Source: Ancistrus triradiatus (taxonomy: Eukaryota > Chordata > Actinopteri > Siluriformes > Loricariidae). From it: DNA of 64,000 bases. The notes below the pieces were generated by a model that saw only the letters and a list, made by a program, of their open reading frames with translations, did no database searches and had not been told where the DNA came from. Numbering within the stretch: position 1 is the first letter of the stretch; every line of letters starts with the position of its first letter. The position numbers were made by a program, and so were the translations under genes. Location: NCBI GenBank assembly GCA_025084515.1, contig JAJAGP010000245.1, positions 434,001 to 498,000 of the forward strand. Direction: 5' to 3'. Of this stretch, positions 34,813 through 46,030 are shown one piece after another.

Positions 34813-34852
<40 letters not shown>

Positions 34853-35346
34853 GTGAATCTAATCCTTAGGCATGTGTAAGAGCAAGGCTATACTGCGTAG
34901 TGCTTTTGTGTATGAGCACTAGAGACTGGTGGGATCAACTGGAATGAGGTGAAGGTTCATGCTTAGACATAGTATTTAGTTACTGCAACTCTCAGCCACT
35001 GCTGTTTAGTGTTGCAAGAGCTTCCTAATACATTAAAAGTATGGCAGGCCATTAGCAAAATCCTGCAGACAGAGCACCATGTCTGAAGTAGCTCAAGTTC
35101 CATCATCTACTTACCAGCTTCACGTTTAAACTAAATTTGAGATCCAAGTAGAGATCCAACTGCAATGTTATAATAACTGCAATACCGGGTGTTGAGCTCA
35201 TCACCGCCATTATTATTTATTCGTGAAAATGGACAGTTCCGGCTCTAAGATCTTATAGACTGGGCCACGTGACTGAACAGTGGAAGAAACTAGCTCCCAA
35301 AGTTTACATGGAGCTCTTCTCAACAGACTACATTGGTGAAAGAATG
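33263..35346. other. intronic sequence, no gene seen
   Basis: Two kilobases without an assignable repeat apart from a (CT)n(CA)n tract at 34789-34850. Confidence 0.45.
34789..34850. repeat. compound (CT)n(CA)n microsatellite
   Basis: Alternating CT and CA dinucleotide runs. Confidence 0.95.
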
Positions 35347-35960
35347 GTGTAAAGTAGGGATGCACCCTGAAACCGAAACCAAACAAAATGATACATCTGG
35401 CTGAAGGCCGAACACTGAATATGTTTTTTTGTAGTTTTTTAAAATACATTTTTCCACTTTATTGACCATTGCATAAATTAACAAGCCTAAATGCATTTTT
35501 TCTTACTGAAAAAAAAAGTTTCAACATTAAACACTATACAGTACACAATAATAATTGTATTTATTTTAAAATACTTTGTACCTACATATGTATAACATTT
35601 AATTGCAGGATTATGTGGAAGACTTAAATTTAGAATGACTGAATTACATTGCACCTGTTGTTCTGTGTCTCACACGTAAAATATGCATGCAATTAAGTAA
35701 TGTAATTTTTAAAATCAATTCCTCATATTAACACTTTGACTCTTGCTAGTTTTAATCAATGAATTTATGCCCAGTTACCAGCTAAATGTGCTAAACCACA
35801 GATCTCGTACAGAAGAGCTTGCATTTCCCCCATGTTAGTCCTAATGTTAGCTTCTGTGTACATTTTATCTGTCTCTCGTGTGTTACACTGTTCCTCCAAA
35901 AAGAAGCCTTGAGGAAAGTTAAAACTCAACTAGAGAGGTGCATTTCCTGAAGAAAATGCG

Positions 35961-36602
35961 AGTGTGATTGCCACTCTGCAATGGCCGACCCTTAGTGTAC
36001 CTCATGGGCCCAAAGGGCATCACGTCACCCCAGGGTACCAAGTGTGCCAAATTTCGTGGCCGTAGGTCGGAAACTGAGTTACAGTCATTGGCCCGCCGGG
36101 GCCCCAGTGCCCAACCGGGGTCCATAGGGGCCCCATGGGCATCACATGTCACCTCAGATTGCACCCGGGACCAAGCGTGCCAAATTTCGTGGCCGTAGGT
36201 TGGAAACTGAGTTACAGTCATTGGCCCGCCAGGGGCCCCAGTGTCCAGCCAGGGTCCACAGCGGCCCCATGGGCATCACATGTCACCTCAGATTGCACCC
36301 GAGACCAAGCCTGCCGAATTTCGTGGCCGTAGGTCAAAAACTGACTGATTTATGGTTCATTAACTTTGGGCCCATTCATTTCCTATGCGAAAATTTGGGA
36401 CTTTACAGGGGCCCCTGTGGGGCCCCCCAAAGTCCGAACGGAAAGCCCTATACAAGCACACCATTCTCGACCAGACCGGACACAATGGCACTGGAACGGG
36501 GTCAATATCTCGAAAATTGCGGCAGTTGATACGTATCGAAAATTTCGGAATGTTCAGAATCGGATAACAATAGTGTGATCGCCTATATAGGCGATCACAC
36601 TA
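35961..36602. mobile_element. GC-rich element with about 133-bp tandem units and terminal palindrome
   Basis: A GC-rich island in AT-rich surroundings. The phrase ATTTCGTGGCCGTAGGT occurs at about 36051, 36183 and 36319, marking three tandem units spaced about 132-136 bp. The left end AGTGTGATTGCC and the right end share a 12-bp inverted terminus with one difference. It contains GGGGCCCCTGTGGGGCCCC (about 36409-36427). Long plus-strand frames through the units come from the periodic composition, not from a protein. The family is common in fish genomes as I recall, but I cannot classify it. Confidence 0.6.
36571..36602. repeat. 32-bp perfect palindrome at element end
   Basis: The 16-base arm TAGTGTGATCGCCTAT is followed directly by its exact reverse complement with no spacer. 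It closes the element 35961-36602 and would extrude as a hairpin. Confidence 0.97.
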
Positions 36603-36856
36603 ATAAAGGGCAAAGACTAGAATTCGTTTGTGCGTAAATAATCGGTGGTGCAATCAGTAACTCGGTCGACTGTCTCATTAACCATTCTTAGAATTTTAAT
36701 GTCGGTTAGGAAGTTTTACAAACAGAATGCCCCACATAGGAAGTAGGCAGCAAGGGTACTCACTTGTTCATTATAAATTATTCGCTCTATCGCTTATTGC
36801 CAATTTCGGCCGAATAATTTCAGTTGCCGAATATTCGGTGTATCCATAGTTTATAG

Positions 36857-37480
36857 TGAATAGTGATTTAAATACTTGTCGCCATTCATAAAAGCAATAA
36901 GAATGAGACAGGCTGTGCATTATACAGCGGATTTAACTCTGGTTCTTATCGAAATCCCTTTCTCTGAGATACCAAATACAGCCTCTTAGCTTATGGCCTT
37001 CTTTTTATTACTTCATTTATTTATTTATTTGTATGTGAGGTTACACGAGTGCATATGGTGTGTGACATGAAATATAAACGCATCATTGTTGACTCCTACG
37101 ATCAAGGACTTGACACAAAACCTTACAGTTATTGATTCGCTTAAGCTTTGTGAGTGAGGGAAAAAGTCCATTAAATAAATGGGGGATTTCTTTTATTAGT
37201 TCGTATTTCTAGGTCTGAGTACAAGCAGCAGAATCCAAACTGCTGTGATATCTAGCTTTATCACCGCGGTAAGAAAAAGCCGTCACAGCTCTGCAACCAA
37301 GGCAATGCTAACTGGGGTCTCTTAAAGAAGCTGTCAGTGACCTGTACATGACTTCAGAGGACACATCACTGGCCTTTGGGCTGCACTGGTCCTATATTTT
37401 CATATCATTATTCCAGATATGAATATTGGATGACAATTGATACTGATCCAATGCTGATATTCTAAAAATATATTTATACA
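36857..37480. other. intronic sequence, no gene seen
   Basis: Nothing recognisable. Probable host intron between the hAT element and the LINE tail. Confidence 0.4.
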
Positions 37481-38353
37481 AATAATCTTGATTTTATTTA
37501 TAATTTATTTATTTACGCAATAGCACTTTTCATACACAACGTAGTCCAAATTGATTTACGATAAAATTAAATAATGACATCAAAAATAATTCAAATAAAG
37601 TAATTAAAACTCTGTTACAAAGCTAATTAGAAAGGAAAGTGAAAAAGATTAAACAGTTAATTAAGAACCTGTTAAACCTTAAACACAAAGGCACAAAACA
37701 GTAAAAGAACAGATAACATTCAACCTCAGTTGCTCATAAGCAGCAAAAAAGAAAACAGCCCAATACGTCTTACCACCCATGACAAGGAAACTCTCTCCAT
37801 CCACAACAACAGATACCGCTTTGTATAGCATTACCCCCACAGGATGTCAAGGAAGGCTGGAGGCCGAGATTTGACAGCAACCTAGTTCTCTTACATAGCA
37901 AGAGTCTTTGGGTGAATAGGGTAGACTTTATAGCTAACCAATGCTAATTAAAGAAAAACAAAACGAATGAAAAGAAAATAGTTAGATGACAATTAACACA
38001 AATGATAAAACCTTAGTCCTCGAATCAAAAATGCAAAAGATGCTTCTTTTTAAAAGTCCTTAATGAGTGAATAGCTCTCAGTTCACCTGGAAGGGAATTA
38101 CAGAGCTTGGGTCATGATGTCTAAATGCAGATGGTTTGGAGACATTTTCGGTTAGACGACCTGGACCATAACTAACAATCAATTCACTATAGAGGAGCAA
38201 GACCATTGAGACACTTAAAACCCAATACTCTTAATTACTCTTAATTAATTCTAAAAGGCATAGATAACCAATGGATTTACTGAAGTGCTGTAACGTGAGC
38301 TTGCTTTCTTGGATGGATCAGGCTGTCTGGATTGGACCAACATAATGCAGGTA

Positions 38354-39240
38354 TAGTGGTGCTTGAAAGTTTGTGAACCCTTTAGAATTTTTTTTATATT
38401 TCTGCATAAATATGACCTAAAACATCATCAGATTTTCACACAAGTCAGAAGAGCAGATAAAGAGAACCCAGTTAAACAAATGACACAAAAATATTATACT
38501 TGGTCATTTATTTATTCAGGAAAATGATTACATATTAGTGAGTGGCAAAAGTATGTGAACCTTTGCTTTCAGTATCTGCTGTGACCCTCCTGTGCAGCAA
38601 TAACTGCAACTAAACGTTTCCTGTAACTGTGGATCAGTCCTGCACACGGGCTTGGAGGAATTTTAGCCCATTCCTCCGTACAGAACAGCTTCAACTCTGG
38701 GATGTTGGTGGGTGTCCTCACATTATCTGCTCGCTTCAGGTCCTTCCACAACATTTTGATTGGATTAAGGTCAGGACTTTGACTTGGCCATTCCAAAACA
38801 TTAACTTTATTCTTCTTTAACCATTCTTTGGTAGAACGACTTGTGTGCTTAGGCTCGTTATCTTGCTGCATGACCCACCTTCTCTTGAGACATGTGTTGT
38901 GAAGAGCAGACTTGATAGATCCCTGTTCTTTAAATAAAATAGGTTGCCCACTCACACCTGATTGTCATCTTATTGATTGAAAACACATGACTCTAATTTC
39001 ACCTTCAAATTAACTGCTAATCCTAGAGGGTCACATACATTTGCAACTCACTAATATGTAATATTGGATCATTTTCCTCAATAAATAAATAACCAAGTAT
39101 AATATTTTTGTCTCATTTGTTTAACTGGGTTCTTTTTATCTACTTTTAGGACTTGTGTAAAAATATGATGATGTTTTAGGTCATATTTATGCGGAAATCT
39201 AGAAAATTCTAAAGGGTTCACAAACTTTCCAGCACCACTG
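38354..39240 (-). mobile_element. Tc1-like element, family C, internally deleted
   Basis: Ends TAGTGGTGCTTGAAAGTTTG and CAAACTTTCCAGCACCACTG with TA on both sides (38352-38353, 39241-39242). On the minus strand the 5' UTR runs to AACACATGTCTCAAGAGAAG, skipping the N-terminal and central transposase. It then reads RRWVMQQDNEPKHTSRSTKE, VLEWPSQSPDLNPIKMLWKD and the C-terminus. The usual Glu in the NPIE motif is Lys here. 887 bp. It interrupts the LINE reverse transcriptase. Confidence 0.9.
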
Positions 39241-39781
39241 TATATAACAGAACTCTTGGGTAGGGCAGGCAATTGCAAGTTACAGTGCTCAAGTCTAGAT
39301 TTAATGAAGGTTAGAAGGTTAGAATGTCCTGAAAGTCTGAGGTATTACAAAAGTGGATATAAGAGGTTTTACAGCTAACACTAATGTGATTTTTAAAACT
39401 GAGCTCCTAAATTTCCTAAATTTCTGACACACCGTATTTCCTTCCTTTGCGCCTCACTTCCAATAATAAGAAACTCTGTCTTTTCTTTGTTTACCTGCAG
39501 AAATTTGCTTAACATCCACCTATTAATATCACTGATGCAACTGAACAGTCAGCTGACAGACGTGCCAGCATTTGGTGCTATCATTAGCTGTTATCATCTG
39601 CATATTGGTGCTAATCACTGTTATACCTCTTATGACAGCAGGTTTTACAGGTTAAAAAGCAATATACTTCAATAGGATAGAAACCAGCCTTAAGGCTGCA
39701 TGAGTCCCACACAGTTTTGCAGCTGATCAAGTACAATTTTATGATAAACTAGCAGAACCAAAACAGATGTCACGTCTCTGT

Positions 39782-40230
39782 TAGGGGTGTGTGGTATGTG
39801 CCTCCTACGATAAGATCTTAATTGCTGTTTTAATGATATGCGAGCTGACATTATCGAGTATGTCACTGGCTCGACAACAAACTTAATTCACCACTTAATT
39901 CACTAACCACCTCTTTGGGAGTCAGCTGTCCACGACAGGCAAAGCCATCCATGGTACCAGCACAAAAATACACTCAGCAATACGGAGCAGGATAATTCTG
40001 CAAAAAAAGTGCCTTATGACAAGAACACAACAGATGGCAAGATATAACAAATGCTGCCACCAATGACACTGCGAAAAAAATTCAGGCGGTTGAGAGAATT
40101 GGGTTGAAACAACTTTTGAATATTTTAGGCAAAGATATATAAAGTATATACCAAAGTACCGTCTAGTCATCGCTACAGACAAAGTCCTAGAAAATATCGA
40201 TATCAGTTTTTTCAGTATCACACACCCCTA
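39782..40230. mobile_element. hAT MITE with perfect 8-bp target duplication
   Basis: TAGGGGTGTGTGGTATG at the left and CAGTATCACACACCCCTA at the right, flanked by GTCTCTGT on both sides (39774-39781 and 40231-40238). 449 bp, no transposase. It interrupts the LINE, whose sequence continues across once the MITE and one duplication copy are removed. Confidence 0.92.
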
Positions 40231-41090
40231 GTCTCTGTTGTTCAATTGTTGTTTCAGACTTTGAGAAATAGTTCAGTGCTATGACAGGCCTGAAACCAGA
40301 CTGCAATTTTTCATAAAGGTTGTTATGATTGAAATAATCATTTAACTGGATTGACATTACTTTCTCGATAACTGCCAAGAAATAAAAGATTAGAGCCATT
40401 ACTAAGCATGGAAGAATCAAGATTTCTGTTCTTCAACAACAGCATGACAACTGTTGTCTTAAGCATTTGCGGAAAAAAACAAAAAATCCTGCTGAAGTGA
40501 CAGATCGACAATGTGCACAATATCTGTTGATAATGAACTTAAAACTTGTTTGAAGAAGCTAGCAGGGGAAGTAAGTAGGTAAGGGATCCATAGCACAGGT
40601 TTACTGCTTTAATCACAAAACGATATCTAAAGGTGTTTCCGAGCCAATCAAATCGAAGCAGGACATACAGCATAGCTATTAGTAGGGCTATTATTTGGCA
40701 CTGTGATCAGTCCTACAGCGTTATAATGAACTGGTTTCTTCCTAGTATCTGTGATTTTGACAGTAAAACACATTGCAAACTCATTGTATTCAGCAGACAA
40801 GAGAAATTTGGTTGTGACAGGTGGGGAAGGGTTCATGAGCCAGTCTGCGGTGGAGATGAATTCTGGATTATTTTTAGATTAATAGAGAAAATTAATTGTT
40901 AGAAATATCAGCGTTCCTGGCTACCTTCATCTCGTAATTATATTTTATCAGTTGCATTTTTTGGCAAAGAAAGCTGAATCTCTAGTTTCGTTCTTCAACA
41001 TTTCCTCTCAGCTTTTCGGCTGTCTTGTAGAAGTCTTAAGGAGGATGTATTTCTCTAGGGGGCTTTTGGTTTAGCAGAAATTATGTTGTT

Positions 41091-41123
<33 letters not shown>
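41091..41123. repeat. (GT)n(GA)n microsatellite
   Basis: GT run followed by a GA run within the LINE linker region. Confidence 0.9.
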
Positions 41124-41432
41124 CAGTATCAATGCATTTGATAAGCCTGGAGTTAAACGTCTCCACTAAAGTATCCGCTGAAGAGAACTTAAGTGGGGGC
41201 AGAGAATGCATTAGATCCCTCAACGCCACAGCAGTATCTGCAGTGAGATAACGCTTAATTAGCGTTCTCTTATCACAGTTTTTGTAACCGCTGACATACT
41301 AAAGAAGACATAAAAGCAATCTGAGGTTGTACCATCGACTATTTCGGGGTCTTTTACATCTTAGAGCTGTGAAAGAATTAAGTCTTAAAGGCATGCCTGT
41401 GGTTACGAGTGGGACCTGACACACGCTGTGTA

Positions 41433-42118
41433 CAGTGGTGCTTGGAAGTTTGTGAACCCTTTAGAATTTTCTATATTTCTGCATAAATATGACCTAAAAC
41501 ATCATCAGATTTTCTCAACAGTCCCAAAAGTAGATAAAAAGAACCCAGTTAAACAAATGAGACAAAAATATTATACTTGGTCATTTATGTATTGAGGGAA
41601 ATTGATCCAATAATTACATATTAGTGAGTGGCAAAAGTATGTGACCCTTTGCTTTCAGAATGCTGCTGTGACCCTCCTGTGCAGCAATAACTGCAACTCT
41701 AAACGTTTTCTGTAAACTGTTGATCAGTCCTGCCACACCGGCTCTTTGGAGGAATTTTAGCCAATTCCTCCGTACAGAACAGACTTCAGCTCTGGGATGG
41801 TGGTGGGTTTCCTCACATTAACTGGCTCGCTTCAGTCCTTACACAACATTTCAAAGGATTAAGGATTAAGGTCAGGACTTGGCCATTCCAAAACATTAAC
41901 TTTATTCTTCTTTAACCATTCTTTGGTTAGAATTTTGTTTTTTCGAAAGACTTGGTGTAACTCAGGGTCGTTGTCTTGCTGCATGACCCACCTTCTCTTG
42001 AGATTCAGTTCATGGACAGATGTCCTGACATTTTCCTTTAGAATTCTCTGATATAATTCAGAATTCATTGTTCCATCAATGATGGCAAGCCATCCTGGCT
42101 CAGATGCAGCAAAACCAT
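41433..42118 (-). mobile_element. Tc1-like element, family C, one end missing
   Basis: Starts CAGTGGTGCTTGGAAGTTTG after TA (41431-41432). The minus-strand transposase C-terminal half follows: the IDGTMNSELYQRILKENV block near 42010-42090, then RRWVMQQDNDPELHQ and VLEWPSPDLNP. It stops abruptly near the second-Asp region (AGATGCAGCAAAACCA), with no 5' half or second terminal repeat. Confidence 0.85.
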
Positions 42119-42162
42119 GATTTTTATTTCCTATTATAGTTCTTAAGAGACCTTGAATGTTA

Positions 42163-42695
42163 AAGCAAACGGACGTTGATTGGATGGTTGTTAAATGGCA
42201 CACACTTGGAGAACGATACCATGGCAGCATTCAAAATGGCACACTAAATACTACTTGTGACCAAAATGAAAATCTGTAGTGCCCTAAAGATACCTGGATG
42301 GTGAATTACTCCGATCAGATTTTCCAGGGGGAGTATACATGGTTGAATTGGGGTATGTTCTCATCAGAAATAATTAAATACATCAAAAATAGGTAAGTTT
42401 GAGGTAAATGGTCGGTGACAGTGACACAGCTGGTAGAGTATTAGCACGCTACATTGTATGACTGAACTTGTTACTGTACTGCATACTACATACAGGGGGC
42501 AGTATGCAGCACATACTAGTGTAGTATGCAGGATAGTAGTGTGCCATTTCAAATACAGCCCATGTACCTGCCTTTCAAGGTGACTCTTTTCTGTCAGCAG
42601 GTGTAGCAAGGGTGTGCTCGTACTAGTTTTCTGTCATTCAGACTTGAATCAGATATTGAACGGATGTTGATTGGATGGACGTTAAATCGTGCATT
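42163..42695. repeat. about 36-bp direct repeat flanking 0.45 kb of filler
   Basis: GGACGTTGATTGGATGG...GTTAAATGGCAC at 42163-42202 recurs as GGATGTTGATTGGATGG...GTTAAATCGTGC at 42656-42695. The LINE endonuclease reads into both copies. The stretch between includes CAGTATGCAGCACATACTAG and GTGCCATTTCAAATACAGCC, a sequence repeated in fish genomes. Confidence 0.5.
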
Positions 42696-43090
42696 TCTGT
42701 ATAAAGATCTCTAGTGATTAAAATCCTGTCAAATCCTACTGTAGTGCTAGAATGCATATCCCCAAACTTTTCAGGACAGTCTGTATGATGCCTACGCGGA
42801 TAGTAGACGACAAGCATAAGAACCGGATGATCACGATGAAATGGCACTGCCAAGAATTCAAAGTGGAGAAATCCCCAACGGAAGTCTGCTTGCAGTTATT
42901 GTTCTACAAACAAGCCGCACCACCACCTTTTGTATTCTCCCTAGATACACTGAAATACTTAAAATGCGGAGGAGAGGATTTATCGAGGACAAGACTACCA
43001 TTACTATCAAGCCATGTCTCTGTCAGGAGAAGAACATGAATACTGTAATTTTCTTTTAACTGTGCAATAACAAATAATGTGTCTGTCAGT
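42600..43090 (-). pseudogene. LINE endonuclease (EEP) remnant
   Basis: Minus-strand pieces read ENYSIHVLLLTETWLDSNGS (the TETW motif of APE-type endonucleases) near 42990-43060, then KSSPPHFKYFSVSRENTKGGGAA with a stop, and VLMLVVYYPRRHHTDCPEKF near 42770-42810 (the YRPP-like block). The GDFN block is decayed to TRDLY. Broken by stops and frameshifts. Confidence 0.8.
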
Positions 43091-44240
43091 CAGTGGACAT
43101 TCAGTGCTGTAAGAACCTGGTGATGCGGTAGCTCTTTGTAATTACCTACGCTGTTCAAATTCTTCACTGTAATTACATTTTGGAGACTAGAGCCCCCCAT
43201 TTGTGTCTTAGAATCACGCCACTGGGTACCAGCGATAACCAGAATGTTCTGACTAGCAGCATGGTTTCCGCCATGTCCAGATCTGAGCTGTGTTTTCTGA
43301 TGCGCTGATTGTACATCCTCAGTCCTACCATCGACCTTTCTATTGCTTCTGTGCATGTTCCGAGGATGGATAATGCCAGGACGCAAATTAGCAGTCAGCA
43401 TTCACATTACAGTGATGTTTAGGTGAAGTCCACAAACCACATTTCCAGAAAATGTTTGCGTTGTCTCTAACGTTCAGCCTACACTGCACCTGCAGAGCTG
43501 AGCCAGGTTTTTTGAATTGCTGTCGGCATCGCTTCCAAGATGAACGACCGGTCAGGGGAGAGTTTCAGAAAATTAAGCAGACAATTAAAATCCTCTTTCA
43601 GTATATCTTACTGCTGTTTGTACACATCACTAGATCTGGCATGTGCAATCATTTTCTCCAAGGTAGGACGGTCATATAGACTCTGTGGGACCTTAGGTGG
43701 AACATTGCAGACAGTACCACAGAGAAAGCCTTTTTAAACACTTGACTCTTATGTCTCTGATGGTTGAGTCTCTAATGTCTCTGAGTTTTGGGATGAGGGG
43801 GTGCTTGGTGGTCCGGGTGGTTGGCTTTGCAATGTACTTCGTTAAAGCACTGATGCTTATCATAGCGAGTACTGTTATCCCTGGGCACGGCGGGACAACT
43901 GTTGGAACTGTTGTGTGTGATGCAGAATTCTGGTGGAGCAGGTCATGCTGCAGTGAAGACAAAATCACTCATTTTTTAGTTAAACAGATTGTTTAGGTGG
44001 GGAAGGCTTGTAGCGGTTATTCTTCTTTCCAGAACAGGAGTCCAATTATTGTGTTTCACCAGTCCAGGGGTAGAGGCTAGAACTAGCTTTGGTTTTGCAT
44101 CCGATGTATCTCCGCAGCTAAACAGTGTGATGTGTTTATTCCTTTCCAGAAGATTGCTGTTGTCCACATGTTGTCCATATAAGTCCATATATTCTCCATC
44201 CTCCCATATGGTCATTTGTGGCATTCTAAAGAGCTGCAAA
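43090..44240 (-). pseudogene. LINE esterase-like ORF remnant
   Basis: Upstream of the endonuclease on the minus strand. Pieces near 43570-43690 read VYKQQ then DILKEDFNCLLNFLKLSPD, and near 43370-43420 MLTANLRPGIIHPRN. These resemble the central and HP-containing blocks of the SGNH-esterase domain found in CR1-type LINEs. The 43693-44239 part encodes the N-terminal region, which I do not recognise. Confidence 0.55.
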
Positions 44241-44266
44241 ACACTTGTGGAGTGGTGGGAGTCTTG

Positions 44267-45470
44267 ATATTAGTGATAGACGGATTAATTGGCCAGCTGA
44301 TTAATTGGCTCAATTACCGTATTTTTTGGGCTATAAAGCACACCGGGTTATAGGGCGCAATATCAACGATCGGCTGCTAACGGGTCTATGTTCATACATA
44401 AAGCGCACCGGGTTATAAGACGCATGAAATGAAACAAAACTCTTAAGTTCCCTCGGAAGCTCAGTTTGGTCTTTACCTGGCGCAGGGCGTCTTCTTGCTT
44501 CCCTCCACTTCCGTACCATTGATTCGTTAATGTTGAATTCTCTCGCAGCTGCTCTATGTCCATGTTGTACTGCGTGACTGATTAGCGTTGTGTTTGAAAT
44601 CCGCTCGCGAAAATGAATGAATGAATGCACGTACCGTAATGCTGAAGCACATTACCGTATTACTCTGGATGTTTCCTGACTACGGTGGCCGTAAGCTTCG
44701 TAACCAGGGCCGTGCTAAAACATTTTGACAGATTTATGAGCCCGTGTACCATCTACAATCGGTTCTAGGTCAGAAAGCACAACCAGAATTAATTCATACA
44801 TTAGGCACACCGCATTTTAAGGCGCACTGTCGATTTTTCAGAAAATTAAAGGATTTTAAGTGCGCCTTATGGTCCGAAAAATACGGTAGGTAATGCCCTT
44901 TTGAGATAATCGGCATTAGCCTACATCTGCACTCACAAGACCGATATTCAAGAACAGTAGAGAAAATGAAGAGAAATGTTTCCCTGCATTACAACTTCCA
45001 GCTCATAAACTGGGACTATTGAGGGACTCAAAACAAAGAGATGCTGAGGTTCAGTGAGGGTGAGGCCATTTATGAGAAGATGAAATCTTTGGTTCCAGCA
45101 TTGCAACTTGCTGCTTTTAACTGGAACTGGGATTAAAAACAAAAAGATGCTCCTACCATCTAGCATTGTATATTTTGTGCAAGTATTTACACATTTTTAT
45201 TATTCTTCCCAGAAAGAAGAAGATGTGGTATATGGTACTAAATGTTGTTGTTAAGAGCAATACAACTTTTTTTCCATTTATAAAAAAATGAAAGAGTGCA
45301 AACAGAGATAGTGCATTTATATGTTAGATATGTTCAGTTCAGTGATTTTGTGTCTCATTTAATATTATTATTAGTTTTGCAAAAATCGGTCACCCTGTTT
45401 TATAGATATCGGCATCAGCAATTAAAAAATGCATATCGGTTGATATTGGTCCAGTGAGTTTTCTTTAGTG
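44267..45470. mobile_element. hAT-type remnant split by a pogo-type MITE
   Basis: GATAGACGGATTAATTGGCC at the left and ATCGGCATCAGCAATTAAAAAATGC...ATATCGGTTGATATTGGTCC at the right resemble the 'cgatatatcggc' type of hAT ends. 44890-44950 repeats the ATAATCGGCATTAGCC motif. No transposase readable. Boundaries approximate. Confidence 0.4.
44317..44886 (-). mobile_element. pogo/Tigger-type MITE, copy A
   Basis: Ends CCGTATTTTTTGGGCTATAA and TTATGGTCCGAAAAATACGG with TA on each side (44315-44316, 44887-44888). On the minus strand, part of a DNA-binding domain remains: ISHAVQHGHRAAAREFNINE followed by SMVRKWREARR (about 44480-44600), matching the Brinker/CENP-B-like helix-turn-helix of pogo-type transposases. 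No DDE domain. 570 bp. Confidence 0.85.
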
Positions 45471-45639
45471 CTTACCATGATGTAAACAAGGGCAAATCAG
45501 TAAAAAATAGCTTTTTCTTCAAAAGAAAGGAGAGAAAAATAAAAGGCCAACATCTATGTTATGTCAGTCAGCATTTCATCGGCATAGTGTCACACTACCC
45601 AATTACAACGGCTATTGAATCAACAGTGGTCTGGAATAA

Positions 45640-46030
45640 GGCTGCACTAATCACTAGTTGACTAAGGTCTAAACAGTTGCACTGCAGGTAATAGTTAAAT
45701 AAAATATACTGCTCAAATCCAATATTGAATGAAGAAAAAAAAAAAAAAAAGCCAAACCACCTCCATCGAGGTAGATTGTGAGGCTGGTGGTGTCTGTATT
45801 TTGTCTCCTGGGGAGGTTTGTTCACTCATTTTTAACTTCCCTTTGCTTTTAGGTAGAACGCTAGCTTTATTTGTGGTGCTAGCACACTCCATGCACTCGT
45901 ATTAGCCTGTCCTGGCTACATGACACAGTGAATATATGAATATTGAGAATAAATGTTTTTGACTATTTTCCAAAGGAAGTAACATACTCGACAATGTCAG
46001 CTTGCACATCCTTCAAAAAAAATACAACTA
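45640..46030. mobile_element. hAT-related fragment sharing sequence with 53860-54060
   Basis: GTATTTTGTCTCCTGGGGAGG, GCTTTTAGGTAGAACGCTAG, CTCCATGCACTCGTATTAGCC and TGGCTACATGACACAG line up in order with blocks at 53860-54000. The left GGCTGCACTAATCACTAGTTGAC looks like a hAT terminus. Poly-A at 45727-45750. Confidence 0.45.

Larger units (their letters stand above)
35355..36848. mobile_element. hAT-type element containing a later insertion
   Basis: Left end TAGGGATGCACCCTGAAACC with GGCTGAAGGCCGAACACTGAATA; right end AATTTCGGCCGAATAATTTC...GAATATTCGGTGTATCCATA. The repeated CCGAA motifs in opposite orientation are typical of a hAT subfamily. Flanking 8-mers GTGTAAAG (35347-35354) and GTTTATAG (36849-36856) match at 6 of 8. 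The stretch 35961-36602 is a separate element inside. No transposase reading frame survives. Confidence 0.65.
37960..40575 (-). pseudogene. LINE reverse transcriptase remnant
   Basis: Read in pieces on the minus strand. At 40420-40520: FPQMLKTTVVMLLLKNRNLD, an early RT block. At 40270-40360: IQLNDYFNHNNLYEKLQSGF. After the hAT MITE: DQLQNCVGL and, near 39595-39615, the catalytic-type motif YADD (CAATATGCAGATGATAAC). At 39410-39480: KTEFLIIGSEAQRK in shifted frame. At 39250-39300: KSRLEHCNLQLPALPKSSVI. Beyond the Tc1-like insert, ALPLYSELIVSYGPG-like and SVIPFQVN blocks near 38080-38200 give the C-terminal region. It is not functional. Confidence 0.82.
37485..44265 (-). mobile_element. CR1/L2-type LINE, decayed and interrupted
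   Basis: A minus-strand non-LTR retrotransposon, about 4.7 kb once insertions are removed. From its 5' side: an ORF with an SGNH-esterase-like region (about 43090-44240), an endonuclease region (42600-43090) and a reverse transcriptase (37960-41420), then a 3' UTR ending with AAAAGTGCTATTGCG and A/T-rich tail near 37500. Insertions: Tc1-like 38354-39240, hAT MITE 39782-40230, Tc1-like 41433-42118, plus a rearranged stretch 42163-42695. Stops and frameshifts are frequent. An esterase upstream of endonuclease and RT is known in CR1-like LINEs. Confidence 0.8.

Noticed and set aside
35968..36578. Overlapping frames up to 127 codons in the GC-rich repeat
   Set aside because: The translations repeat with the tandem unit and differ only by frame. 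This is repeat composition, not a protein.
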